From Desulfosarcinaceae bacterium (GTDB taxonomy: Bacteria > Desulfobacterota > Desulfobacteria > Desulfobacterales > Desulfosarcinaceae): a stretch of DNA of 42,205 nt. The translations under genes were made by a program, and so were the position numbers. Shown piece by piece: positions 1 through 8,620 of the stretch. How positions within the stretch are numbered: position 1 is the stretch's first letter; each line of letters opens with the position of its first letter. The notes beneath the pieces are model-generated. The model was not told the DNA's origin. It saw only the letters and a program-made list of their open reading frames with translations, and did no database searches. Where the stretch lies: contig JASJCL010000053.1 in assembly GCA_030066015.1 (NCBI GenBank), positions 1 through 42,205 of the forward strand. The letters are read 5' to 3'.

Positions 1-713
1 CCGATCTCGTCGAGAAAGAGGGTGCCCCCTTCAGCTTGCTTGACCAGACCGTCCCGCTCAGCGTCAGCCCCGGTGTAGGCGCCTTTGACATGGCCGAACA
101 GGGTGCTCTCCACAAGGGACTCGGGCAGGGCGGCACAATCCACCACCACGAAGCGTCGCTTGGCGCGTTCGCTGTTGGAGTGGATGGCGCGGGCGATGAG
201 TTCCTTTCCCGTCCCGGTCTCTCCGCAGATGAGAACGTTGGCCGAACTGGCCGCCGCCTGTGCGACCCGTTCAAGGGTGGCGTTCAGCGCGTAGCTGTTG
301 CCGATGATGGCGTCCCGTCTGAGGTGCGTGGGACTTTGGACCGCCTTGGCGGCGCGGTATTTTAGAGCCCTTTCGATGGTGAGCCGCATGGTCTCCACCG
401 CCGCCGGCTTGAGCAGATAATCCCACGCCCCGCTGTGGATGGCGGTTACGGCCGCCTCCGGATCCCTTTGACCGGAAACGATGATCACGATCGGCTCGGA
501 GGGGCTGCGCAACAATTCCGGCAGGGTGTCGATACCGCTGCCGTCGGGCAGATTGACGTCGAGCAGCACCAGGTCCACCGGCATGCGGGCGGCTTTTTCG
601 GTGCCCTTGGCCAGATTGCCGGCGCTGACGCTTTCATGACCCAGCTGTTGAACCACCTCGCAAAAGAGCCGGTTGGTATCGTGGTCGTCGTCTATGACCA
701 AGACGTAAGCCAT
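1..713 (-). CDS. NtrC-family sigma-54-dependent response regulator (3' part cut off by window edge)
   Basis: This partial gene was read directly from the minus strand; about 237 N-terminal residues are present. It starts at ATG 713 and encodes a receiver domain with an acidic pocket (IDDD, residues 7-10), a phosphoacceptor Asp near 52 (LLDVNLPDG) and a conserved Lys near 102 (LLKPA). An AAA+ sigma-54 interaction domain follows, with Walker A GETGTGKE near 166-173, the sigma-54 contact loop in the variant form GAYTGA near 211, and the Walker B sequence GGTLFLDEI running into the window edge. The C-terminal HTH lies outside. By family knowledge, the phosphorylated protein hydrolyses ATP to open sigma-54 promoters. 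The partner kinase and target are not visible. It is the last gene of the leftmost minus-strand group and is separated from the methyltransferase gene by about 110 bp. Confidence 0.93.
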   Translation of the reverse strand, partial: MAYVLVIDDDHDTNRLFCEVVQQLGHESVSAGNLAKGTEKAARMPVDLVLLDVNLPDGSGIDTLPELLRSPSEPIVIIVSGQRDPEAAVTAIHSGAWDYLLKPAAVETMRLTIERALKYRAAKAVQSPTHLRRDAIIGNSYALNATLERVAQAAASSANVLICGETGTGKELIARAIHSNSERAKRRFVVVDCAALPESLVESTLFGHVKGAYTGADAERDGLVKQAEGGTLFLDEI

Positions 714-815
714 CGTCGTTCGTCCTGAAAAGAGAGCGGTTGACTCGAACTTCGGGATATGGGGTTACATGCACTATCGCCGGCCCGGGGCCCTGACTTT
801 AGTTCAACGGGAAAC

Positions 816-835
816 GGCGGGCGTCAAATCCCGCC
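816..835 (-). terminator. Short hairpin overlapping the methyltransferase stop codon
   Basis: On the minus strand GGCGGG and CCCGCC form a 6-bp GC stem around an 8-nt loop that contains the TGA stop of the methyltransferase gene. The sequence that follows is only GTTTCCC, so the U-tract is poor. It may be a weak intrinsic terminator between this gene and the NtrC-type gene; the assignment is tentative. Confidence 0.35.
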
Positions 836-1543
836 CTCCTTGCGGAAGTAAAGCACCAGGCTCTTCCCAAGCAGGGGATTGAGCAGCTTCTCCAGACAGC
901 GCGTCAAGGGTGGATGCTGCAGAATGTCCCAGGTGAGCAGGCGTTTGTAGAGGCGGATAATCAGCGGGGCTTCGTTGTCGATCCCCACGAGACATTTCAG
1001 CCACCAGTAGGGAGCGTGCAGGCTGTGGGCGTGATGGGCGCCCCTGTAACGGGCGCCGGTGGCGCAAATCTTCTGTATGAGCGCTTTCTTGCGGTAGATG
1101 CGCACATGCCCGCCCGTGGTCGAGCGGTACGCTTTCGAGAGCTGCCAGCAGAGCTGCTCGGGCCACCAGCGCGGGACACTGACCACCAGTTGGCAGCCGA
1201 ATTTTAGCACCCGCAGCAGTTCGGCCATAGCGGCGTCATCGGCGGGGATATGCTCGAGCACCTCGCTGCAGAGCACCAGGTCGAAGCTGTTATCCGGGAA
1301 GGGCAGGCGCGTGATGTTTGCTGCCAGCAGCATCCAGCTGCCCCCCTTGTGGGTGCCGAAACCATCGTGCAGATTTAGGCGTTCAGCGGCCGCCCGCAGG
1401 TCTGCTGGGTTCAGATCGGCGCCCACCACCCGTGCGCGGCAGCGCTCGTAGAAGGCGCCCACATGTCGGCCCGAACCGCAGCCCATGTCCAATATGCGGA
1501 AGCCGTCTGCGACCTCAACGCGGCGGAAATCGATGGTAATCAT
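824..1543 (-). CDS. Class I SAM-dependent methyltransferase
   Basis: The 239-residue protein carries the SAM-binding motif I ILDMGCGSGRHVG (residues 17-29), an acidic residue at the end of strand beta-2 (VVGADL) and the motif LVLCSEVLEHIP typical of the Methyltransf_11/UbiE-like fold. The C-terminal half is longer than the core fold and rich in aromatic and basic residues, with no recognised domain. The start ATG 1543 has a clear ribosome site (GGGAGGTGA) inside the end of the glycosyltransferase gene. The two genes overlap by 29 bp and are surely co-transcribed. The pairing suggests methylation of a glycan or of a lipid-linked sugar, but the substrate cannot be read from the sequence. Confidence 0.85.
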   Translation of the reverse strand: MITIDFRRVEVADGFRILDMGCGSGRHVGAFYERCRARVVGADLNPADLRAAAERLNLHDGFGTHKGGSWMLLAANITRLPFPDNSFDLVLCSEVLEHIPADDAAMAELLRVLKFGCQLVVSVPRWWPEQLCWQLSKAYRSTTGGHVRIYRKKALIQKICATGARYRGAHHAHSLHAPYWWLKCLVGIDNEAPLIIRLYKRLLTWDILQHPPLTRCLEKLLNPLLGKSLVLYFRKEGGI

Positions 1544-2777
1544 CGATCACCTCCCGATAGGCGGCGACCGTTTTCTGGGCCGCCCGCTGCCAGGTGAAGT
1601 GGGCCTGGACGCGGCGATAGCCGGCATCTCCCAGAGCGGCGGCGCGGCCGGGGTTTTCTGTCAGGGTAGTGATGGCGGCAGCCAGGGCCTCGGCGCTGCG
1701 GGGGGGAACCAGGATGCCGGCCTCGCCCACCACCTCGGGCAGGGCGCCTCCGGAGGTGGAGATGACCGGCACCCCGCAGGCCATGGCCTCTCCCGCCGGC
1801 AGACCGAAACCCTCGTAGACCGAAGGCACCACCGCCAGGGAGGCGCGGGCGTATTGACGGACGAACTCCCTGTCGCTGATGCGTCCGGTGAAGGTCACCC
1901 GCTCGCCAATGCCCAGGCGGCGGATCAGGCGAAGGATGCCGCCCTTTTTTTTGGGCGTGCCGACGACCACCAGGCGCACTGGTTTGGCCGCGGGAAGCAG
2001 GGTCAGGGCGTGGAGGAGGTAGTAGAGTCCCTTGAGGGGTGTGTCGGAGCTGTTGGTGACAATCAGGCGCCCCGATTCACGGGCCACGCCCGGCAGGGGC
2101 CGGAAGATACAAGTGTCCACGCCGTTGGGGGCGATGCGGAAGCGCTCGGCCGGAATCCGGAATTCGCGCGCAATGTCGTCGCGGGCGCAGGCCGAGACCG
2201 TGATGACCCGCGAGAGGCTGGGGGCCACCCGCTTCTGCATCCCGATGAAACTATACCAACGCAAGTGTTTGGCCTTTTTCCACAGGGGTTTGACCGCCCG
2301 CACGGCGATATCGCGGTCTACGGTGATGGGATGATGGATGGTGGCCGTGGTGGGCAGCAGCCGGCGCATCGACCGGACCCCGTATGAGAGACTCTGGTTG
2401 TCGTGGACGATGTCGAAATCCCCGCGATGGCGCCGTACCCAGCGCAGGGACCGGATACCGAAGGTGAATGGCTCGGGAAACCCCATGGTGGAGACCCCCA
2501 GCCATTCGAGAAGGTTCACCGGATCGCTGAGTTCGCGGAGGCTCGGGACACGGAAGGGATCGGCTGGATTGTAAAGGTCCAGACCCGGAATGGGGACGAC
2601 CGCCACGTCCGGGTCCAGCTGGAGGCTCGGCGGCCCGGCCAGAACCGTCACCCGGTGACCCAGGTCGGTGAGGGCTCGGCTGAGGTGGCGCACATAGACC
2701 CCCTGACCCCCGCAGTGGGGGTTGCTGCGGTAGGAGAGCAGGCAGATACGCAGGGGGCGTTGGTCGGCTGGCAGCAT
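1515..2777 (-). CDS. Glycosyltransferase family 4 (GT-B fold)
   Basis: The 420-residue protein starts with a Rossmann strand and glycine-rich acceptor loop (RICLLSYRSNPHCGGQGVYV) and has the GT4 donor-site motif EGFGLPAGE followed by AMACGVPVI in its C-terminal half, the E-x7-E signature of retaining GT4 enzymes. It is expected to be a cytosolic enzyme moving a sugar from a nucleotide-sugar to a lipid, glycan or small molecule. I chose ATG 2777 because GAAAGG sits about 8 nt upstream; an in-frame GTG at 2801 is possible but has no better ribosome site. The gene overlaps the methyltransferase downstream by 29 bp, so the two form an operon. Acceptor and donor are not deducible. Confidence 0.9.
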   Translation of the reverse strand: MLPADQRPLRICLLSYRSNPHCGGQGVYVRHLSRALTDLGHRVTVLAGPPSLQLDPDVAVVPIPGLDLYNPADPFRVPSLRELSDPVNLLEWLGVSTMGFPEPFTFGIRSLRWVRRHRGDFDIVHDNQSLSYGVRSMRRLLPTTATIHHPITVDRDIAVRAVKPLWKKAKHLRWYSFIGMQKRVAPSLSRVITVSACARDDIAREFRIPAERFRIAPNGVDTCIFRPLPGVARESGRLIVTNSSDTPLKGLYYLLHALTLLPAAKPVRLVVVGTPKKKGGILRLIRRLGIGERVTFTGRISDREFVRQYARASLAVVPSVYEGFGLPAGEAMACGVPVISTSGGALPEVVGEAGILVPPRSAEALAAAITTLTENPGRAAALGDAGYRRVQAHFTWQRAAQKTVAAYREVIDDYHRFPPR

Positions 2778-2902
2778 GGATCCCTTTCTTGACGGGCGCA
2801 CTCAATCCACCATCGGCGGCCAAAACACACGGAACCAGCTCCCATACCCTCTTGGCGGCGGCCAAGTCAAGCGTGAGCGCTTTTCCGCGCGTCATGGCCC
2901 AT

Positions 2903-2931
2903 AAAAAAAGCGGGGCCCGAAGGCCCCGCTT
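2903..2931 (-). terminator. Rho-independent terminator of the lipoprotein gene
   Basis: A perfect 10-bp stem AAGCGGGGCC / GGCCCCGCTT with a 4-nt loop spans 2908-2931. On the minus strand it is followed by a run of U residues (A-run 2903-2909 on the plus strand). It lies 35 bp past the stop codon of the large lipoprotein gene, in the right orientation, and separates it from the glycosyltransferase gene. Confidence 0.88.
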
Positions 2932-2965
2932 GGGGTGAGGTGTTGATGTTCAGGAGGTGGATGGT

Positions 2966-5368
2966 TTACTCAACCAGCTCTCCCTTGATCACTTCCACAT
3001 CCACGCCGGTGGGCTTTTCCCAGAACTCGCTGTCGGCGAAGATGGTCGCGACCTGTTCGTCCAAGTCTTCGGCGATGGTGGGCGCGGCCACATCAAAGCT
3101 CTCCGCTTCGGTGTCGAGGGCCGCCAGCCCGACGATATCGTCGTAGTCGGGATCATCCGCTTCGACCTGCGCCATGCGCAGCTCCTCTTCCCAGCCCTTG
3201 AGGACGTATTCTTCACCGTCGCCACCGTCCAGCACCAGGTCGGAGTCGCCACTGTCACGCAGGTTCACCACGGGGCCCCACTCGCCGCTGGCCTCATCGA
3301 AGACCCAAGGGAGATGCAGTTCGAAGCCGTCGTAGTCGAAGTTGAAGATGCGGCCTTCGTTGGGGTCGGCCGCTTCGCCGTCGAAGTAGTTAAGGTCGTA
3401 AGCTTTCGCGTGCTCATAGCTCAATTGCAGCGGGGCGTCGAAGGGCACGTAATCGCCCTCGAGGTCCTGAAGGATGGTGAGCTTGTTCCACTCCTCGGCA
3501 CCTGTCCGCCAGGAGTAAAAGACTTCCTGCTCCCATACGAGGTGAGGATCGTTGGCGATGGTTGCCTGGACATCGGCCGCCACCATGGGGCGCAGTTCGC
3601 CATAGCTTGTGTCGCCATTGTTAATCTCGGCCGCGGATTGAACCGTATCGCCCTGGTAGAGCAGGAGGGTCTCCTTGTCCCAGCTGTAGTCGGTCCATTG
3701 TGCCAATTCCCAGTCCCAGAATTTGAGCGCCAACGCATCCCCGGCAATGGCGTTGAACTCATCGCTGCCCGGTACGACGGTGGTCTCGGCGTGGTAGTAG
3801 AGCAGGGTATTGTCGTTGGGGCTCTCCAGGGTGCCCAGGGGGAGGAAGCTCTGCAGGCTCTGGCACCAGGCGCCTTCCCACTCGTTCTCAAATGTGACAA
3901 GTTCACCGGCACCATTGCTGTCCAGCTGCCAGTCGGTCGCTTCGCTGCGGACGCCCAGCGTTCTGAAATCACTGCCATTCCAAGAAAAAACCACGTCAAA
4001 GCAGGACGCTTCGGTGCATTCCCAGGTGCTCAACTCCACGTTGGTCAGCTGCGCCAGCGTTATGGTCTTCTGCTCGTGTTTGATCAGCTTACCGGCCACC
4101 TGCTTGACCTCATACTCGACGCCGTTGTCTTCGCGGATGACGCGGGTGCCGGACGCAACCTCACTATTGTCGTGGCTCCACAGGCCATAATACCCGACGT
4201 AGCCGAACTTCCCGCTCTCCTTGAAGCGGATGGGAAAACCGCTGTTCAGCGTGACGGCGTTGCCGTCCATGTCGAAGAGTTTGTAACGATAGACGTTGGA
4301 GGTGTAGGCATTTTTGTCGAAGACGTAGAGGTCGTCATCATCATCGGCGACGATGAAGTTCTCGTTGAAAGCGACGCGCAGGTTGGCCTCGTCGTATTGG
4401 GGGGTGGCTCCCCAAGTGTGAAAGTTGTCCCAGTCGGGGCTGCGCTCGTATACGCGGGCCTTGCCCACGTTGAAATCCTCGTCGGCTACCACGCGCATCT
4501 CGGCCGCCTCGCTGATCTCATAGCCCTGATCGGTGCGGCTGTGGTTCTCGACAAACTCTACGACAGCTTCGCCTTCCGCATTGGAGCCGACTTCCATGCC
4601 GATCTTCATGCGGTAGTCACTACCGATCTCCTGGCCGGCCTCGTTGATATCCTTGCCGACGATATAGGCCGTTATGTCACCCATGGGGAAAGCCGCACTG
4701 ACGCCCTCACGGACCTCGAAACGACCTTTAATACGCTGGGCGTTCTCGCCCACATCGTATGGGGGCTCGTCAAGCCAGAAGTAGACATACATGGGCGCCG
4801 TATTGCTGGCCCGGGTAACGTTGACCGTCATCTCCGAGAGGGACTCGCTGGCCGACGCTGCTGCGCCGCCCTGGCTGCCACCTTGCTGACCACCCTCGTC
4901 GTCACCAGGGGTGTTGACGAGCGCTACATAGGGTCCCTGGTTGACCATCATATCGTAACCGGTGTCCTTGACCGTTTCGAGGATCTCGTTGACGAGATCC
5001 AGCACCTCGGCCACATCCTCGACCCAGACCCGTTTTTCCAGGTTGTCATAGTCGGTGCCGGAATCGGTGTAGAGACGGGCACCGAAGCTCGCCGCCCGCA
5101 GGTGGCCCTGCGCCGCATCCCGCTCGGAGGTGTCGGCCTGGGTGAGACTGATGCGATTGGGCAACTGCAGCGCGGCCACATCGGTCCCGCCGCCGCCGGT
5201 GGTGGCCCCACCGCCGCCACCGCTGCCGCCACAGGCACTTAGGAAGCTGGCCCCCAACATGGCCAGAATGATAAAGGCGACCTGCCAGAGGCGTTGGGAA
5301 TAGCGGAGAGCCGCACGGCCTCGCTGATGGCTGACCCTGTTCTGGATGATTCGGTTCATAGTGCGCAT
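2966..5368 (-). CDS. Large secreted lipoprotein of unknown function
   Basis: This is an 800-residue protein with a basic N-region, a hydrophobic stretch (about residues 28-42) and a lipobox LSAC, with the lipidated Cys at 46. A flexible Gly-rich linker follows (about residues 47-60). The mature protein is acidic and rich in Trp, Tyr, Asp and Glu, with alternating short strand-like segments, as expected for an extracytoplasmic beta-rich protein. One Cys-x5-Cys pair (WECTEASCFD) and a later single Cys are present. I recognise no enzymatic motif and no known family. ATG 5368 is chosen because AGGAG lies 7 nt upstream; the frame stays open to 5650, but that extension would bury the signal peptide. 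The gene is monocistronic, ends at a strong terminator, and is divergent from the HD-GYP regulator gene. Confidence 0.8.
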   Translation of the reverse strand: MRTMNRIIQNRVSHQRGRAALRYSQRLWQVAFIILAMLGASFLSACGGSGGGGGATTGGGGTDVAALQLPNRISLTQADTSERDAAQGHLRAASFGARLYTDSGTDYDNLEKRVWVEDVAEVLDLVNEILETVKDTGYDMMVNQGPYVALVNTPGDDEGGQQGGSQGGAAASASESLSEMTVNVTRASNTAPMYVYFWLDEPPYDVGENAQRIKGRFEVREGVSAAFPMGDITAYIVGKDINEAGQEIGSDYRMKIGMEVGSNAEGEAVVEFVENHSRTDQGYEISEAAEMRVVADEDFNVGKARVYERSPDWDNFHTWGATPQYDEANLRVAFNENFIVADDDDDLYVFDKNAYTSNVYRYKLFDMDGNAVTLNSGFPIRFKESGKFGYVGYYGLWSHDNSEVASGTRVIREDNGVEYEVKQVAGKLIKHEQKTITLAQLTNVELSTWECTEASCFDVVFSWNGSDFRTLGVRSEATDWQLDSNGAGELVTFENEWEGAWCQSLQSFLPLGTLESPNDNTLLYYHAETTVVPGSDEFNAIAGDALALKFWDWELAQWTDYSWDKETLLLYQGDTVQSAAEINNGDTSYGELRPMVAADVQATIANDPHLVWEQEVFYSWRTGAEEWNKLTILQDLEGDYVPFDAPLQLSYEHAKAYDLNYFDGEAADPNEGRIFNFDYDGFELHLPWVFDEASGEWGPVVNLRDSGDSDLVLDGGDGEEYVLKGWEEELRMAQVEADDPDYDDIVGLAALDTEAESFDVAAPTIAEDLDEQVATIFADSEFWEKPTGVDVEVIKGELVE

Positions 5369-5670
5369 GCATTTACTCCTGCTTCTAACGGTTAACATGT
5401 AAAATCCGGGAAACCCTGCCGGGACGGCATTTATCGTTGATGTGGGGTCAGCAAAGAGGATGCCATCGGCTGAATTGAACGGTCTTGTTTCCGTTATGCT
5501 ATTGATGTCGGTTGGTTGCATCAGTAACCGCCGTTGCTGACGAAGCACTTTGGTACGGCGCGTGGTGGGATGGGATCGATATTGCGGACCGGTGCGTTCG
5601 CTATCCCGAACAAGCTTCTCCTTGCAGGCGCCAAGTGTCTGCGCCCTCAAGGATTAATCTCTCCCTATAG

Positions 5671-5697
5671 TCAAGTTTGCCTCGGCCAGGCCGATAT
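5671..5697 (+). promoter_or_regulatory. Sigma-28 (FliA)-type promoter before the HD-GYP gene
   Basis: TCAA at 5671-5674, a 15-nt spacer, and GCCGATAT at 5690-5697 match the flagellar sigma consensus TAAA-N15-GCCGATAA at 3 of 4 and 7 of 8 positions. The start codon follows about 80 bp downstream. It suggests that the regulator is expressed with late flagellar and chemotaxis genes. Confidence 0.7.
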
Positions 5698-5776
5698 CCA
5701 TACCTGATCGCAGGCAGCAGCAACCCCCGCAAACACGAATCTAACCCATTTTCCGCAATGAAGGTGGTCCGATTTC

Positions 5777-7369
5777 ATGGATGGTGCAGCGTCCCAGACC
5801 CTTTTGTTTGTTGATGATGAGGATACCATCCTCGACATCGCCGAGGAGTTTTTTACCAATCGCGGTTTCCGTGTCCTGACGGCATCCAACGGACGAGCGG
5901 CCGTCGAGGTGCTGGACCGGGAAAAGGTGGATTGCTGCTTTACAGACATCAATATGCCGGAGATGGATGGGCTCGCCCTGGCAGAGCACATCCATGAAAA
6001 GGACAACACCCTGCCGGTGGTGGTCATGACCGGTTATCCTTCCCTGGATGCCACGATTCGTACCCTTCAGAACGGGGTGGTGGACTTTCTGGTCAAACCG
6101 GTTGATCTTAAACAGATGGAGCTCTGTGTGCATCGCGTATTGCGGGAACGCGACCTTTTTGCCCGTAATTTGATTTTGGCCAAGGAGGCCGAAAGCGCCG
6201 CTCGCCTCAAGGAGCTCAATCAGGAACTGCTTTACAAGGTCGAAGAACTCAACATCCTCAATCAGATCATGATGGAGTTCGCGACCATCAGCACCAGCCG
6301 CGACGTGTTCAAGCGCGTGGTGGATACAGCCCTCGATCTGTCCCATGGTGACGAGGCCTGCTTTTTCGTCCTCAATGAGAAGGCCCGGCACCCGGTGGCG
6401 GTGGCGCGCTCCCTGGGCGGGGAGCAGATGCCCGACACCTGCCTCGGCATACCGGCCTCTCGGCTGGACAAGACGGTCGCGGCCGAGGTCGAGGCCTTTA
6501 TCGTCACCAACAGTATGGAAGAGAACCCGCTCCTCATCAGCCACAACAATGGCAATGGTCCCTTTCCGGCGAGTATCAGCGCGTTTATGCTGGTACCGTT
6601 GATGATCCGTGAAAAGATCTTCGGCAGCCTGGCGGTGGTGGCCACCGATCCCCTCAAGCGTTTTTCAGAGAAGGATCTTTACTACCTCTCCTTTATGACC
6701 AACAAAGCGGCCTACGCCATCGAGAATTTGGCCCTGTACGAGAATATCTACGACAACCTCTTTGCCACTTTGTATGCCTTCGTGAAGGCCATCGAAGCGC
6801 GCGATCCGTATACCGAGCAGCACTCCAATCGGGTGACCAGCCTGGCCATCGCCGTGGCGCGCGCCATGGGGTTGAGCAGCGAAGAGGTAGACATTCTCAA
6901 CGTGGCCGGTCGTCTACACGACATCGGAAAGATCGGTATTCGGGACGAGATCCTGCTCAAACCCGGGCGCCTCACCAACGAGGAGTACGACATCATCAAG
7001 CTGCACCCCATCATCGGGGCCGACATTGTCGCCCAGATGGGGCTCTGGGATCGGGAGAAACAGATCATCCGGGCCCATCACGAGCGTTTCGATGGTGGCG
7101 GTTACCCCGATGGCTTGGCCGGTGAGAAGATTCCGCTTTTGGGCCGCATCCTATCGGTGGCCGATGTGTACGATGCCATTGCATCCGACCGCGCCTACCG
7201 CAGCGCCATGCCGGAAGAGAAGATCCTGGGCATCATGTATGGTGGTGCCGGTTCTCAGTTCGATCCCCAGGTGATCGAGGTCTTTCGCCGTTTGTACGAA
7301 GATGGCACCATCCGCAAGATCTCCGAGGAGTACCTCCAGGAGCCGGAGGCCACCTCCACTGCTGCCTGA
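5777..7369 (+). CDS. Response regulator REC-GAF-HD-GYP (probable c-di-GMP phosphodiesterase)
   Basis: The 530-residue protein begins with a receiver domain: acidic pair D13-D14, phosphoacceptor D57 (FTDINMPEMDG), T85 and K107. A coiled linker (about 125-160) and a GAF domain (about 165-315) follow, then an HD-GYP domain (about 325-515) with H381-D382 in HDIGKIGI, the HHE at 434-436 and the GYP at 442-444. All canonical HD-GYP signature residues appear intact, so c-di-GMP hydrolysis is expected by family knowledge. GAAGGTGG upstream supports ATG 5777. A sigma-28-like promoter precedes it, so a role in switching between motile and sessile states is a reasonable inference. The partner kinase is not in the window. 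Confidence 0.93.
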   Translation: MDGAASQTLLFVDDEDTILDIAEEFFTNRGFRVLTASNGRAAVEVLDREKVDCCFTDINMPEMDGLALAEHIHEKDNTLPVVVMTGYPSLDATIRTLQNGVVDFLVKPVDLKQMELCVHRVLRERDLFARNLILAKEAESAARLKELNQELLYKVEELNILNQIMMEFATISTSRDVFKRVVDTALDLSHGDEACFFVLNEKARHPVAVARSLGGEQMPDTCLGIPASRLDKTVAAEVEAFIVTNSMEENPLLISHNNGNGPFPASISAFMLVPLMIREKIFGSLAVVATDPLKRFSEKDLYYLSFMTNKAAYAIENLALYENIYDNLFATLYAFVKAIEARDPYTEQHSNRVTSLAIAVARAMGLSSEEVDILNVAGRLHDIGKIGIRDEILLKPGRLTNEEYDIIKLHPIIGADIVAQMGLWDREKQIIRAHHERFDGGGYPDGLAGEKIPLLGRILSVADVYDAIASDRAYRSAMPEEKILGIMYGGAGSQFDPQVIEVFRRLYEDGTIRKISEEYLQEPEATSTAA

Positions 7370-7696
7370 CCAACGGCGCACTTCTCCGAAACAAACCAAG
7401 GTATCGTGCGCGCCGTCACGGCGCACGCCCTCCTTTTGGCGCATGGGACGCTGGGTCGCTGAGGCTGCCTGCCGCGGCGGGCGCGGGGTGTCGGATCACC
7501 CTGCTGGCGCCAGTCGTGATGAAGCCGCCACCACCAGCGATGTGTTCGGACAGCCCCTGAACCCCCGCCAAGTTTGACGGCCGACCGCCTACCGATGTTC
7601 ACAAGGCGGACGGTGCTATCGCCTATCCGTCCCTCGACGCACCACCGCTGCGACCCTCTTGCCAACAACGGCGAACTATGGTTGGATACCGCGTCT
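7370..7696. other. Intergenic region before the PBP operon
   Basis: This stretch of about 330 bases has no convincing gene. It holds a hairpin after the HD-GYP gene (7406-7426) and an imperfect inverted repeat, CCGACCGCCT at 7582-7591 against AGGCGGACGG about 15 nt later (9 of 10 pairs), which could be an operator or a transcript structure. The open frame running through it from 7574 has no ribosome site and looks like a fortuitous extension of the next gene. No good sigma-70 promoter was found by eye. Confidence 0.4.
7406..7437 (+). terminator. Possible terminator after the HD-GYP gene
   Basis: GTGC-GC-GCCG pairs with CGGC-GCAC, with a 2-nt bulge and a tight loop (7406-7426). The broken pyrimidine stretch GCCCTCCTTTT follows. 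It sits 37 bp beyond the stop codon on the same strand. The U-tract is imperfect. Confidence 0.45.
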
Positions 7697-8620
7697 ATGA
7701 ATGAATGGGTCGAACCAACAAGCCTCACCGAGAGCGTCAAGCGTGCCTTGGTGCTGCGAAACTGTACCCTCTTGCTGGTGGTGGTCGCCCTGGTGGCGCT
7801 GGAGATGCGTTTCGACTGGGCCGAGCGCCTGCTGGGCGCCTACTTGGTCACCACCAACAACCACCGGCCTGAATCGGGTGCCATCTGGGAGGTGGGCCAT
7901 CAGACCTCCGCCGCTCGCGAAGCCCTCGAGGCCTTGGTGAACGAGCGTCAGTCCCTTCAGAGCCAGGCTGAGGAAGCGGTATCCCTGGCGGAGATTTTCG
8001 GCCAATTGGCCCAGCGGGATAGCCTGATGCTCTCGGCCGACCAGTTCCTGAGGCTCTATCGTGCCCTGCCCGACGCCCTGCGCCGAGAGGTGGCCTCGCC
8101 CTATCATCTGCTCACCTTGGTTCATCAGGGGCGCTGGGAACGAACCTTTTTCCAAAAACAGGGCGCGACGATCGCCCTCCATCTGCTGGACGGCCATAAC
8201 ACGGTCCTCAGCACCCTGACCATCAGCGATACCGTACAAGAATATATCGATCGCGGCGAGGTCGCCGTCGCCGGCCGACTCACCTCCCTCTCCGACTTTG
8301 CCCGCCAGATCTATCCGGCAAACCGTTTTTTTCAGGTGCTGGAGTCCCTTCCCGAGGCTGTCCAGCGCGGTATTCTGCCCCAGCCCGAGTCCCTGCTGGC
8401 ATCGCCGGACCGCATTCTGCGGGTCGGCATCTCCAGTGAGGCTTATGACGGTACCCTGACCCTTGGCTTCGAACGTGAAGGGAGCGACGGGCCGCGGGTC
8501 ATCTTGGTTCAGGGGCGCGAATGGGATGTGTGGCAGCTGGCGCGCCGGCTCAATGACAGCGGCGGGATCACGGCGCCGGAGATGCGGTTCGATCAGGGTG
8601 GCGGAGGAGGTCAGCAATGA
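7697..8620 (+). CDS. Membrane-anchored periplasmic protein encoded upstream of the class A PBP
   Basis: This 307-residue protein has a short cytosolic N-terminus, one transmembrane helix (about residues 22-38) and a large, probably periplasmic, remainder. A helical segment (about 70-105) is followed by a mixed alpha/beta region. I do not recognise the family. The start is uncertain: ATG 7697 places the helix normally, but no strong ribosome site is seen. Its stop overlaps the PBP start (ATGA at 8617-8620), showing translational coupling. By analogy with the Lpo activators and other accessory proteins of class A PBPs, it may be a partner of the downstream synthase; this is inference from position and topology only, with no sequence similarity to Lpo proteins that I can see. 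Confidence 0.75.
   Translation: MNEWVEPTSLTESVKRALVLRNCTLLLVVVALVALEMRFDWAERLLGAYLVTTNNHRPESGAIWEVGHQTSAAREALEALVNERQSLQSQAEEAVSLAEIFGQLAQRDSLMLSADQFLRLYRALPDALRREVASPYHLLTLVHQGRWERTFFQKQGATIALHLLDGHNTVLSTLTISDTVQEYIDRGEVAVAGRLTSLSDFARQIYPANRFFQVLESLPEAVQRGILPQPESLLASPDRILRVGISSEAYDGTLTLGFEREGSDGPRVILVQGREWDVWQLARRLNDSGGITAPEMRFDQGGGGGQQ

Noticed and set aside
2957-5242. A 761-codon open frame on the plus strand opposite the lipoprotein gene
   Set aside because: It is the antisense of a gene with signal peptide, lipobox, ribosome site and terminator. The frame has no ribosome site and its translation matches no protein pattern; long antisense frames are common in GC-rich DNA.
5741-6544. Minus-strand open frame opposite the HD-GYP regulator
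   Set aside because: Antisense shadow of a gene with complete REC, GAF and HD-GYP motifs.
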